Assembly: GCF_014194695.1 (NCBI RefSeq)
Contig: NZ_JACIAH010000003.1
Location: 310,001-374,000, forward strand
Reading direction: 5' to 3'
From: Rhizobium sp. BK399
Lineage (GTDB): Bacteria > Pseudomonadota > Alphaproteobacteria > Rhizobiales > Rhizobiaceae
Length of the DNA: 64,000 bases
Shown: one piece after another, positions 26,508 to 34,888 of the stretch
Numbering within the stretch: position 1 is the first letter of the stretch
Layout of the letters: every line of letters starts with the position of its first letter
Translations under genes and position numbers: made by a program
Notes under the pieces: generated by a model
What the model saw: only the letters and a program-made list of their open reading frames with translations
The model's database searches: none
Told to the model about the DNA's origin: nothing

Positions 26508-28229
26508 TTATCTGCCGATCTCCGGTGTGACATGCAGCCGGTGTCGTAGGAAATCTGAATTCCAGACGCCGTGCACAAGGTGCGGCAACGGATTGGTCTG
26601 CATCACGCTGAACATATAGCGCCCTTCAACTTTCTTGAAGGCTTCCCGTTCGAACCGCTGATCTATCGTGTTGACGTCCGTGCCGGGCGGGATATCCGCA
26701 ACGATCGGCGCTAACTGCGGATTGGAATTGGGAATGACCAGACGGGTTGTCGTCTGGGTAACAGTTCCAACCGTTGTCTGGATGACGAGGAATCCCCTGA
26801 CCTTGTTGTCGCGGGTCAATCCAACGTTCTCATACGTCACCTTGAACGCGTCGTTGTGTGGAATGAACGACACGAGAACGTTGTTCTGGTAAACGAGGTT
26901 GTAGACTTGGTTACCATTGGGAATGACCGCGACGTTGTAATCATTGATGTTGGATACCTCGAATGTGACGGCGGGTTTGCCCAATTCAGCCTCGAACGCG
27001 ATGGCAAATGTGCCGGCAATCGGTGGCGCACCCCAAGGCTTGAGTTTGGTGCCATCGTCCATCTGGTCCCGCCACCAGAAACGTTTGGAGGCATCGCAGA
27101 AGACATTAAGCGTATACTTGTGCTGATTGGCGCTGACATCATCCCGCCACCAGATTTGCTCGGCGGGATGAATCTCCGAGTGGCAGCAGTGGCCCTTGTC
27201 GTAAATCCAGACACCGTAGATGCAGATATCCTGAGGCCCTCGTGCCAAGATCAAGTCGTTCAATGTCTGCGCCGTTCCGGAGTGGACATCGCCGTCAGGC
27301 TGTATTTCCGCTTCGACCAGGGCGGCCTCGGCGACACTCTCGCTATCGTCGCAATTGGGCTTGCCCAACTGGTGAAGACTCAGATTCCACTGGGCGCTCA
27401 TGATGTCGGTGTACTCGCGTGGATGCCCGTCGGTGATAAGGTACTGGTACTTCTCGTTGGGAATGACGTCTATGTTGACGTCATGGTCTTCGTAGGTACC
27501 GTTGATATCGGCGATATGAACGCTATCCACTTTGCCGACCAGCGTCCGCTTGAAATAGACGACGGATCGGTGGTCACGCGGCTGTTTTTGCGGATACCAG
27601 AAGTTCAAGTTGTCAGGAATTGCTATATTGTTCGACGCCCGCTCGAAAGCGGCCGAGCCAATCTCTTCGGGGCCTCTGAAGTCGCTGCCGATGATCCCCA
27701 TCTGGTCGGCAACCGCATGATCCCACATTGCTGCGTCCGAGCCGTTCTGGCCGCCCAGGAACGTGATGATTGTTTGGGCGCCGTCAACTTGCATCACCGT
27801 TGCCGCAGTGGAGGGATGTGGCGCATATGGCGGCGACACCACTGCCGTAGAGTTGTCTGGCAGGGCTCCATTCGCTCGTTGGCGCTCCCAGTGACCCGGG
27901 ATGAACTGGCCGTTTTCCATGCGGCTCCGCGCCCAGACAAAGCCCGGTCGATCGGCGATTGAAAACACGTTCACGTACGAGATCTTGTCATTGAAACCGT
28001 ACACAGAGAGATCCGGACAATCCTCCAGCAAGTCGATGGAAATGCCATAGCCGCCGCCATCATCGGCATGCTCGAAGAGTTGCGCCCCGAGCCCTGTTGG
28101 AATCCTGATGGAAGACACGACGTCGTTGAAATCGTCGGGTGTAAAAAAGCGGTAGCCACCCGGCGCAAGCGCTTTGCTTCGTCCTCCAAAGCCTGCGTCC
28201 TCATAAATTGTGACAACATCCGTGGTCAT
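26508..28229 (-). CDS. Beta/gamma-crystallin-domain protein of unknown function
   Basis: A 573-residue protein that opens with a beta/gamma-crystallin domain (about residues 1-90): VTIYEDAGFGGRSKAL, then FNDVVSSIRIP, then FNDKISYVNV. The NDVVSS segment fits the N/D-N/D-x-x-S/T-S calcium-binding motif; the second copy (NDKISY) is degenerate. The remainder (about 100-573) is not a family I recognise. It is rich in aromatic and acidic residues and has a Cys/His cluster, GHCCHSEIHPAEQIWWR, near residue 360. No signal peptide is visible. AGGAGG lies about eight bases before the ATG at 28229. It shares the strand with a 48-residue membrane protein upstream. A calcium-responsive or stress-related role is conjecture. 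Confidence 0.8.
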   Translation of the reverse strand: MTTDVVTIYEDAGFGGRSKALAPGGYRFFTPDDFNDVVSSIRIPTGLGAQLFEHADDGGGYGISIDLLEDCPDLSVYGFNDKISYVNVFSIADRPGFVWARSRMENGQFIPGHWERQRANGALPDNSTAVVSPPYAPHPSTAATVMQVDGAQTIITFLGGQNGSDAAMWDHAVADQMGIIGSDFRGPEEIGSAAFERASNNIAIPDNLNFWYPQKQPRDHRSVVYFKRTLVGKVDSVHIADINGTYEDHDVNIDVIPNEKYQYLITDGHPREYTDIMSAQWNLSLHQLGKPNCDDSESVAEAALVEAEIQPDGDVHSGTAQTLNDLILARGPQDICIYGVWIYDKGHCCHSEIHPAEQIWWRDDVSANQHKYTLNVFCDASKRFWWRDQMDDGTKLKPWGAPPIAGTFAIAFEAELGKPAVTFEVSNINDYNVAVIPNGNQVYNLVYQNNVLVSFIPHNDAFKVTYENVGLTRDNKVRGFLVIQTTVGTVTQTTTRLVIPNSNPQLAPIVADIPPGTDVNTIDQRFEREAFKKVEGRYMFSVMQTNPLPHLVHGVWNSDFLRHRLHVTPEIGR

Positions 28230-28376
28230 AGGCGTGCCTCCTCGCAAGTAGCTCGTCCATGAACCGCCGCTGCAAGTTGCTTTGACCGCAGTGGTCCGAA
28301 AACGAGAGATCGTTCATGGCCGAAATGCCGCGCACTGCTCCGCCGCCGCCAAACGGGACGGGAACCATTGGAGCAC

Positions 28377-28523
28377 TCAAAAGTTGCGGGTTTTGCGATG
28401 CGTTATCCAGCGACGCCAGACGATAGCAGCAAGGAGGACCATGATGATCACAAAAAAGAGGAGTTCGGTCGTACCGTCGCCGCCGTCTGGGGAAACCCCG
28501 AACCATTGTTCGATGAAATCCAT
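28377..28523 (-). CDS. 48-residue single-helix membrane protein
   Basis: The frame reads MDFIEQWFGVSPDGGDGTTE, followed by a helix (ELLFFVIIMVLLAAIVW, about residues 20-37) and a basic tail. AGAAGGA precedes the ATG by two to five bases. The WFGxSPDGG(D/S)G start plus one helix resembles small proteins I associate with rhizobial genomes. It lies 147 bases upstream of the crystallin-domain gene on the same strand, so they may be co-transcribed. Function unknown. Confidence 0.6.
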   Translation of the reverse strand: MDFIEQWFGVSPDGGDGTTELLFFVIIMVLLAAIVWRRWITHRKTRNF

Positions 28524-29189
28524 CTTCCTTCTCCCGTTGCTTCAAGGACTTGCGGGACCGTTGACGTGCGAAATAGCGGCCACGCGTGCTGCATCGACGC
28601 CACCTTGCGGTGGCGGAAGATATGTCATCTGAAATTTGAGTAGTGCCGAGCGACGAGGCGCGAATTCATGAGCTCTCTCGAGCGCTAGTCGGCTATCGCT
28701 TCCCCAACTATATTACCGGAAAACCTCGCAGGGAGCGAGAATAATTTCAACGTATCGAGGCATTGAGCGTGCCGGGTGCGCCAAGTACTACCCCAGGGAT
28801 ACGATATCGGTATCCATTGATCTCTAGACGCGGATGATCTCGATGTGCGCCGGAGGCGCGACCGAAGCGCTTCCATCCTCGCGGCGACGGAAGCGGCGAC
28901 GATCATGGAGAAGCAGTTCCATGCCCGGGCGCCTCAGCTTTTGGGCGACACGCCGCCAATAGCAAGGCAAGCCCTGATATCGGCAAGGTTTCTGGCCTTT
29001 CGGCGTCGTAAACAAGCAGTCCGGCCCTAGGCGTCGCAACAATAAAAACCCGCTTGCTTTGTTTATAAATTTATCTATTACTAAACATATTGCTAAACAT
29101 GAGAGTTGAGGAGTTCATGTTAGCATTTTCAGAAATGGGTGAACTTGCGCGGTCGGCGGGGAGCCGGCCTTTGGTTCTGGGAGGAACTA
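28524..29189. other. Long intergenic region before the ABC/Dha operon
   Basis: About 666 bases with no gene I can support. A 72-codon minus-strand frame at 28824-29042 is arginine-rich and has no recognisable motif. The last 150 bases turn AT-rich (TTTATAAATTTATC region near 29061-29075) and contain a direct repeat at 29081-29100, consistent with the operon's promoter and operator. Confidence 0.5.
29081..29100. promoter_or_regulatory. CTAAACAT direct repeat upstream of the ABC/Dha operon
   Basis: CTAAACAT occurs at 29081-29088 and again at 29093-29100, a 12-base period, just after the AT-rich palindrome ATAAATTTAT (29065-29074). The arrangement, 90 bases before the first gene, looks like a regulator binding site. 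The regulator is unknown. Confidence 0.4.
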
Positions 29190-30515
29190 ATGCAGAAGAA
29201 ATCGAAAGCCCTTCTCGGGCTGGCCTCGGCGTTCATCATCTCGTCGGCGCTGCCCAATCTCGCCAAAGCCGATCAACTGACACTCTGCTGGGCCGCTTGG
29301 GACCCGGCGAATGCGCTGGTCGAACTCTCGAAGGATTTCACCGCCAAGACCGGCACCGAAATGAAGTTCGAGTTCGTGCCCTGGACGAGCTACGCGGACC
29401 GCTTCCTCAATGAACTGAACTCCCACGGCAAGCTATGCGACCTGATCATCGGCGACAGCCAGTGGATCGGCGGCTCGGCTGAGAACGGCCACTACGTCAA
29501 GCTCAACGACTTCTTCGACAAGGAAGGCATCAAGATGGATGACTTCGTGCCGGCGACCGTCGTGGGCTATTCGGAATGGCCGAAGAACACGCCGAACTAC
29601 TGGGCACTGCCCGCCATGGGCGACGTCGTCGGCTGGACCTATCGCAAGGATTGGTTCGAGCGGCCAGAACTGCAAAAGGAATTCAAGGAAAAATATGGCC
29701 GAGATCTCGCAGCGCCGAAGACCTATGACGAGCTGAAGCAGATCGCCGAGTTCTTCCAGAAGCGCGAGATCGACGGCAAGACCGTTTACGGAGCCTCGAT
29801 CTATACGGAGCGCGGCTCCGAAGGCATCACGATGGGCGTGACCAACGTCCTCTATGACTGGGGCTTCCAGTACGACAACCCCGACAAGCCCTACGAGATG
29901 GAAGGCTTTGTCAACTCACCTGACGCCGTCAAGGGCCTCGAATTCTACAAGGCGCTCTATGACTGCTGCACACCGCCCGGCAGCTCCAACGTCTACATGG
30001 TCGAATCCGCCGACGCCTTCAAGTCGGGCCAGGTGGCGATGCAGATGAACTTCGCCTTCACGTGGCCCGGCCTCTACAAGGACGAAAAGGTCGGCGGCGA
30101 CAAGATCGGCTTCTTCCCCAACCCGGCCGAAAAAAAGCATTTCGCCCAGCTTGGCGGACAGGGCATCTCGGTGGTTTCCTATTCCGACAAGAAGGACGCC
30201 GCTCTGCAGTACATCAAGTGGTTCGCGCAGCCTGAGGTGCAGGCCAAATGGTGGCAGCTCGGCGGCTACTCGTGCCTGAAGTCGGTCGTCAACGCCCCGG
30301 ACTTCGCCTCCAGCCAGCCCTACGCCCAGGCATTCCTGGACTCGATGGCGATCGTCAAGGATTTCTGGGCCGAGCCGAGCTATGCAACCCTACTCCAGGA
30401 CATGCAGAAACGCGTTCATAACTATGTCGTGGCCGGCAACGGCACCGCCCAGGAGGCGCTTGACGGCCTGGTGAAGGACTGGACCGAAGTCTTCAAGGAC
30501 GACGGCAAGATCTAG
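29190..30515 (+). CDS. Sugar/polyol ABC transporter substrate-binding protein
   Basis: A 441-residue periplasmic binding protein of the family-1 extracellular solute-binding group (MalE/UgpB type). The ATG at 29190 has GGGAGGA six bases upstream; a longer open frame to 29139 is not supported. The signal peptide is cleaved after about residue 27 (NLAKA). Typical segments include the WAAWDPANALVELSKDFTAK start, GDSQWIGGSAENGHY and the C-terminal GGYSCLKSVVNAPDF. It is the first gene of the long operon ending in dihydroxyacetone-kinase genes, so its ligand is probably a polyol or short ketose. A strong hairpin follows the stop. Confidence 0.9.
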   Translation: MQKKSKALLGLASAFIISSALPNLAKADQLTLCWAAWDPANALVELSKDFTAKTGTEMKFEFVPWTSYADRFLNELNSHGKLCDLIIGDSQWIGGSAENGHYVKLNDFFDKEGIKMDDFVPATVVGYSEWPKNTPNYWALPAMGDVVGWTYRKDWFERPELQKEFKEKYGRDLAAPKTYDELKQIAEFFQKREIDGKTVYGASIYTERGSEGITMGVTNVLYDWGFQYDNPDKPYEMEGFVNSPDAVKGLEFYKALYDCCTPPGSSNVYMVESADAFKSGQVAMQMNFAFTWPGLYKDEKVGGDKIGFFPNPAEKKHFAQLGGQGISVVSYSDKKDAALQYIKWFAQPEVQAKWWQLGGYSCLKSVVNAPDFASSQPYAQAFLDSMAIVKDFWAEPSYATLLQDMQKRVHNYVVAGNGTAQEALDGLVKDWTEVFKDDGKI

Positions 30516-30549
30516 TGTCCGGCAGGACGCACAACATTCTTGCCAGAAT

Positions 30550-30582
30550 GGCGGCCCGGATTGCCAAGACGGCCGGGCCGCC
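30550..30582 (+). terminator. Intercistronic hairpin after the sugar-binding-protein gene
   Basis: GGCGGCCCGG and CCGGGCCGCC form a perfect 10-bp G+C stem around a 13-base loop, 35 bases after the binding-protein stop and 34 bases before the chosen permease start. With no T-run it is better read as an mRNA-stability or attenuation element. Confidence 0.65.
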
Positions 30583-30616
30583 ACGTGTCTCACATACGCA
30601 AAGACCAGGTGACACC

Positions 30617-31585
30617 TTGAACATTTCCTCTTCCTCCATGGTCGAGCAGGCAGCGGATGCGACTGCGAGAGCAACACCGGTATCGGTCGCTCGCCGGGTC
30701 CGCGGTCTGTCCGACCGGGCGATCGCCTGGGTGTTTATCGCCCCCACCATCATCCTGCTTCTCGCCATCAACATCTTCCCGCTCATCTGGGCAATCTATC
30801 TGTCGTTCACGAATTATCGCGCCAATCGCCCAAATGCGCCGGTTCAGAACGTCGGCTTGAACAACTACGAGCGCGTGCTGACCGACCCCGATATCTGGCA
30901 GGCGATGCAGACGACAGCCCATTTCGTGTTCTGGACGATCCTGCTGCAGACGATCATCGGCTTTACGCTCGCCTACCTGATCGACCGGAAGTTTCGCGGC
31001 CACGCCTTCTGGACGACCCTGATCCTGATCCCGATGATGCTGTCCCCCGCGGTCGTCGGCAACTTCTGGCGTTTCCTGTACGAGCCGCAGATCGGGCTCT
31101 TTGCCTATGCTGTTTCTCTGGTCACCGGCATTCCGACCGCTGATATCCAGATGCTCGGCAGCGTCACGCTTGCGCCTTGGGCGATCATCATTGTCGATAC
31201 CTGGATGTGGACACCCTACGTTATGCTGATCTGCCTGGCGGGCCTGCGCTCCATTCCCGACTATATTTACGAGGCGGCGGAGGTCGACCGCGCCTCCGCA
31301 TGGCGCCAGTTCTGGTCGATCACCGTACCGATGGCCCTGCCCTTCATCATGCTCGCCGTGCTGTTTCGCGGCATCGAGAACTTCAAGATGTTCGACATGG
31401 TCACGCTTTTGACCGGCGGCGGTCCGGGTTCGACCACCGAAGTCGCCTCGATCACCTTGAAGCGCGCGGCCTTCGAGAGCTGGGCAACCGGGCGGGCCTC
31501 GGCCTTCGCCATTGTCCTCTTCGTCGCCGTGTTCGGCCTCGCCAACATCTACGTCAAGGCACTTAACAGGGTGAAGCAACGATGA
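30617..31585 (+). CDS. Sugar ABC transporter permease (MalF/UgpA type)
   Basis: A 322-residue inner-membrane permease with six predicted helices and the EAA loop YEAAEVDRASAWRQFWSITVP (about residue 218). I take TTG 30617, preceded by AGGTGA, because the frame's upstream part (from GTG 30515) would run through the intercistronic hairpin; ATG 30638 is an alternative. The stop overlaps the next permease by four bases. It belongs to the glycerol/polyol ABC operon. Confidence 0.85.
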   Translation: MNISSSSMVEQAADATARATPVSVARRVRGLSDRAIAWVFIAPTIILLLAINIFPLIWAIYLSFTNYRANRPNAPVQNVGLNNYERVLTDPDIWQAMQTTAHFVFWTILLQTIIGFTLAYLIDRKFRGHAFWTTLILIPMMLSPAVVGNFWRFLYEPQIGLFAYAVSLVTGIPTADIQMLGSVTLAPWAIIIVDTWMWTPYVMLICLAGLRSIPDYIYEAAEVDRASAWRQFWSITVPMALPFIMLAVLFRGIENFKMFDMVTLLTGGGPGSTTEVASITLKRAAFESWATGRASAFAIVLFVAVFGLANIYVKALNRVKQR

Positions 31586-32535
31586 GTTCCGCCACCTCAG
31601 CCCATTCGGTCGTCGAACCGAGCTCGACCAGCAAGCGCATCGCCGGCGCCATCGTTATCGTCTACGCCCTGATCACGCTGATCCCGCTCGTCTGGATCTT
31701 CCTGACCAGCATCAAATCGCCGCCCGACTCGATCAGCTATCCTCCGAAGATCGTCTTTACGCCGACGCTGGAGGGGTACTGCAACCTTCTGACGACGAGA
31801 ACGCGCCAGACGCCGGAATACATCGCCTCCCTGCCCGCCCCGACCGGCACCTGCGACGAGGTGACCCGCAAGCGCAACATGGTGATCGCCGGCCCGTCGA
31901 ACTTCCTGCCGCGTTTTGCCAACTCGCTGGTGATCGCTTTTGGCTCGACCTTCCTGGCCGTCTCGTTGGGGACGCTGGCCGCCTACGGTTTCTCCCGCTT
32001 CAGGGTACCGCTCGCCGATGACCTGCTGTTCTTCATCCTGTCGACCCGCATGATGCCGCCGATTGCTGTCGCCATCCCGATCTATCTGATGTACCGCGAG
32101 CTCGGGCTTTCCGACACGGCGCTGGGCATGATCCTGCTTTACACTGCGGTCAACGTCTCGCTCGCCGTCTGGCTGCTCAAGGGCTTCATCGACGAGATCC
32201 CCCGCGAATATGAGGAAGCCGCGATGATCGACGGCTATACGCGGCTGCAGGCCTTCTGGAAGGTCGTCCTGCCGCAGGCAACGACAGGCATTGCTGCCAC
32301 CGCGATCTTCTGCCTGATCTTCGCCTGGAATGAGTATGCCTTTGCGGCACTGCTGACCTCCGGCGAGGCCCAAACGGCGCCGCCCTTCATCCCGACCATC
32401 ATCGGCGAAGGTGGTCAGGACTGGCCAGCGGTCGCGGCGGGAACGACGATCTTCCTCATCCCCATCCTTGTCTTCACTATTCTCCTACGCAAGCAGCTCT
32501 TGCGTGGCATCACCTTCGGAGCGGTCCGCAAATGA
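31582..32535 (+). CDS. Sugar ABC transporter permease (MalG/UgpE type)
   Basis: A 317-residue second permease with an N-terminal helix (AGAIVIVYALITLIPLVWIF), a periplasmic loop holding two cysteines (near residues 68 and 90) that is longer than usual, and the EAA loop YEEAAMIDGYTRLQAFWKVVLP. It overlaps both neighbours by four bases (ATGA), so the permeases and the 70-residue protein are translated as a coupled set. Confidence 0.88.
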   Translation: MSSATSAHSVVEPSSTSKRIAGAIVIVYALITLIPLVWIFLTSIKSPPDSISYPPKIVFTPTLEGYCNLLTTRTRQTPEYIASLPAPTGTCDEVTRKRNMVIAGPSNFLPRFANSLVIAFGSTFLAVSLGTLAAYGFSRFRVPLADDLLFFILSTRMMPPIAVAIPIYLMYRELGLSDTALGMILLYTAVNVSLAVWLLKGFIDEIPREYEEAAMIDGYTRLQAFWKVVLPQATTGIAATAIFCLIFAWNEYAFAALLTSGEAQTAPPFIPTIIGEGGQDWPAVAAGTTIFLIPILVFTILLRKQLLRGITFGAVRK

Positions 32536-32744
32536 CGCATCTGATAGAAACACCGCGCCCATCCCGCCCGAAGCGCCCCTTCTTCCTGCGTCGCGGCCCG
32601 ATGGAGAACATCGCAACCGCGCTGATCGCCATCGGCTTCCTGATGCTCTTCCAGCCATTCCTGCTGGTCCTCTACACCTATTCGCTGGTGACACTGCTGG
32701 CCGGCACGGCCATGTTCATCATCGTCTCGAAGTTCCCGGAGTGA
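32532..32744 (+). CDS. 70-residue membrane protein of the ABC operon
   Basis: A small protein with a basic N-terminal 20 residues and two hydrophobic helices (about 27-45 and 49-66), coupled to the permease by a four-base overlap and three bases before the first ATPase gene. Position and size match the small membrane protein found in rhizobial glycerol-type ABC operons (glpU position). It may be an accessory subunit that stabilises the permeases; no function is proven. Confidence 0.75.
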   Translation: MTHLIETPRPSRPKRPFFLRRGPMENIATALIAIGFLMLFQPFLLVLYTYSLVTLLAGTAMFIIVSKFPE

Positions 32745-32747
32745 GCC

Positions 32748-33845
32748 ATGGCCGATATCAGGATCGAAAACCTCCGCAAGCAGTTCGGCAGCTTCGTCGC
32801 CGTGCAGGATTCGAGCTTCGTCATCCATGATGGCGAGTTCCTGGCGCTACTCGGACCGTCTGGCTGCGGCAAGACGACGACGCTTCGCATGATCGCCGGC
32901 CTCGAACTGCCGACGAGCGGCAAGATCTACCTCGACGGCGAAGACGTCACCTTCAACCGCGCCAGCGCCCGCGACATTGCCTTCGTCTTCCAGCTTTTTG
33001 CGCTCTATCCGCATATGAACGTGCGCAAGAACATCGCCTTCCCGCTGCTGTCGCAAGGCATGCCGAAGGCGGAGATCCGTCAGCGTGTCGAGGAAACCGC
33101 GCGGCTGCTGCAGATCGATCATATCCTTGACCGATCCGTCTCCGGGCTTGCCGGCGGCGACCGCCAGCGCGTGGCGCTCGGACGAGCAATCGTGCGCCGC
33201 CCGAAGTGCTTCCTGATGGATGAGCCGCTCGGGACGCTCGACGCCGAGTTCCGCGAGGTCATGGTCCATGAACTGCGCGAACTCCACAACCGCATCCATG
33301 CGACGACGGTCTACGTGACGCATGACCAGCATGAGGCGATGGCGATGGCCGACAAGATCGCCGTGATGAACCACGGCGTCATCGAGCAGTTCGGCACGCC
33401 GCAGGAAATCTACAGCAAACCAGCGACCATGTATGTCGCCGATTTCATCGGCTCGCCGCCGATGAATTTCATGCGCTTCACCTCAGGCCTTCAGACGGGC
33501 GCACAATCGATCTCGCTGCATGGCGTCAACGTCAGTATTCCCGAGGTGCATCAAGATCTAGCGGAAGCCGAATTGGCGCTCGGCGTCAGGCCGGAGCATA
33601 TCCGCTTCAGCGACGCCTCTCCGTTGCGTGGCGCCGTCTATGGCAGCGAATATCTCGGGACCAATCAGGTGGTGGCGGTCGAGACCTCGAGCGGCGTCAT
33701 CAAGGCGCGCGTACCGGCAAACCGTAATTTCCATATCGGCGAGACGGTTGGCCTTGAGTTCAACCCGGCCAAGCTGGCGCTGTTCGATTGCAAGTCGGGC
33801 CGCGCCATTGCCTCGGCGCTGTATTCGGAGGAACGTCATGGCTGA
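32748..33845 (+). CDS. ABC transporter ATP-binding protein 1 (UgpC/MalK family)
   Basis: A 365-residue ATPase with Walker A GPSGCGKTTT (about residues 36-45), the Q-loop FVFQLFALYPHMNV, Walker B CFLMDEPLGTLD, the switch His in THDQHEAMAMAD, and a C-terminal TOBE/regulatory domain (about 240-365). The ABC signature reads LAGGD (residues 134-138) rather than LSGGQ. Together with the second, canonical ATPase this suggests an asymmetric heterodimer, as in the two-ATPase glycerol importers of rhizobia (GlpS/GlpT). It overlaps the second ATPase gene by eight bases. Confidence 0.9.
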   Translation: MADIRIENLRKQFGSFVAVQDSSFVIHDGEFLALLGPSGCGKTTTLRMIAGLELPTSGKIYLDGEDVTFNRASARDIAFVFQLFALYPHMNVRKNIAFPLLSQGMPKAEIRQRVEETARLLQIDHILDRSVSGLAGGDRQRVALGRAIVRRPKCFLMDEPLGTLDAEFREVMVHELRELHNRIHATTVYVTHDQHEAMAMADKIAVMNHGVIEQFGTPQEIYSKPATMYVADFIGSPPMNFMRFTSGLQTGAQSISLHGVNVSIPEVHQDLAEAELALGVRPEHIRFSDASPLRGAVYGSEYLGTNQVVAVETSSGVIKARVPANRNFHIGETVGLEFNPAKLALFDCKSGRAIASALYSEERHG

Positions 33846-34842
33846 CGTCGCGCTCAAGGGTCTCAACAAGCGTTTCGGCGACACACAGGCACTCGCTGAT
33901 CTGGACCTGTCGATCCGTGACGGCGAGTTCGTCGTCCTGCTTGGGCCGACGGGCGCCGGCAAAACGACGACGCTGCGCCTTATTGCAGGCCTGGAGCGCC
34001 CCGACAGCGGCCGGATCGAAATCGGCGGTCGCAGCGTTGCCGGCGAGGCACCGGCTGAAAGGGATGTCGCCTTCGTCTTCCAGCAATACTCGCTCTACCC
34101 GCACATGACGGTTTACGACAACCTCGCCTTTCCGCTGCGAGCGCCGGTGCGCAAGCTCGGGGCCGAGGAGATCGACCGCCGCGTCCGGGAGATTGCACGG
34201 ATGGTCAGGATCGACCATAAGCTGGAGAACCGTTCGACACGCCTTTCGGGCGGCGAAATGCAGCGCGTTGCGATCGGCAGGGCGCTGGTGCGGCGGCCCG
34301 CCATCTACCTGATGGACGAACCGCTCTCCTCGCTCGATGCGAAGCTGCGGGCGGAACTGCGCCTGGAACTGAAGCGCATCCAGAAGGAGCTCGGCTCGAC
34401 ACTGCTCTATGTGACCCATGACCAGGTCGAGGCGATGACGATGGCAGACCGCATCGGCATCGTCGCGGGAGGCCGACTGCTGCAGGTCGGAACGCCGCGT
34501 GAAATCTACGGCAATCCCGCCAGCCTTCATGTCGCTGCCCGTCTCGGCCAGCCGCACATCAACCTGCTGCCCGCCGATCTCCTTCCCGGAGCCAATCCAC
34601 CACCCGGGACCAGGACGGTCGGGGCGCGAACCGAACATCTTGAAATCATCGTTGACAAGAATGCCAATGCGGAAATCGACTGGATCGAGCACCTGGGAGA
34701 CCAGAACCACCTGCACATCCGGGTGCGCAACCACAAGCTCGTCACACTTGCCGATCCATATCTTGCAATTCGGCCAGGTGATCGAATCAGCCTGACACTA
34801 CGCGATCCGCTTTATTTCGACGCCAGCGGCCAGCGGCTGTGA
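33838..34842 (+). CDS. ABC transporter ATP-binding protein 2 (UgpC/MalK family)
   Basis: A 334-residue partner ATPase. Walker A GPTGAGKTTT, Q-loop FVFQQYSLYPHMTV, a canonical signature RLSGGEMQRVAIGRAL, Walker B IYLMDEPLSSLDAKL and the switch His in THDQVEAMTMAD are all present. The C-terminal TOBE region is shorter than in ATPase 1. GGAGG lies before the ATG at 33838; the upstream open frame is a shadow of ATPase 1. With two ATPase genes for one permease pair, the transporter probably uses one of each. Confidence 0.9.
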   Translation: MADVALKGLNKRFGDTQALADLDLSIRDGEFVVLLGPTGAGKTTTLRLIAGLERPDSGRIEIGGRSVAGEAPAERDVAFVFQQYSLYPHMTVYDNLAFPLRAPVRKLGAEEIDRRVREIARMVRIDHKLENRSTRLSGGEMQRVAIGRALVRRPAIYLMDEPLSSLDAKLRAELRLELKRIQKELGSTLLYVTHDQVEAMTMADRIGIVAGGRLLQVGTPREIYGNPASLHVAARLGQPHINLLPADLLPGANPPPGTRTVGARTEHLEIIVDKNANAEIDWIEHLGDQNHLHIRVRNHKLVTLADPYLAIRPGDRISLTLRDPLYFDASGQRL

Positions 34843-34888
34843 CACCGAACGAAACAAAACACTCGCATGAACAGACGGGTCTCTCTCC

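Noticed and set aside
26856..27962. A 368-codon plus-strand frame antisense to the crystallin-domain protein
   Set aside because: The minus strand has a good ribosome binding site and a recognisable N-terminal domain; the plus-strand product has neither.
28201..28368. A 55-codon minus-strand frame overlapping the crystallin-protein start
   Set aside because: No ribosome binding site before its ATG, and it overlaps the well-supported start at 28229.
28824..29042. A 72-codon arginine-rich minus-strand frame before the ABC/Dha operon
   Set aside because: No recognised family, composition typical of a non-coding frame in G+C-rich DNA.
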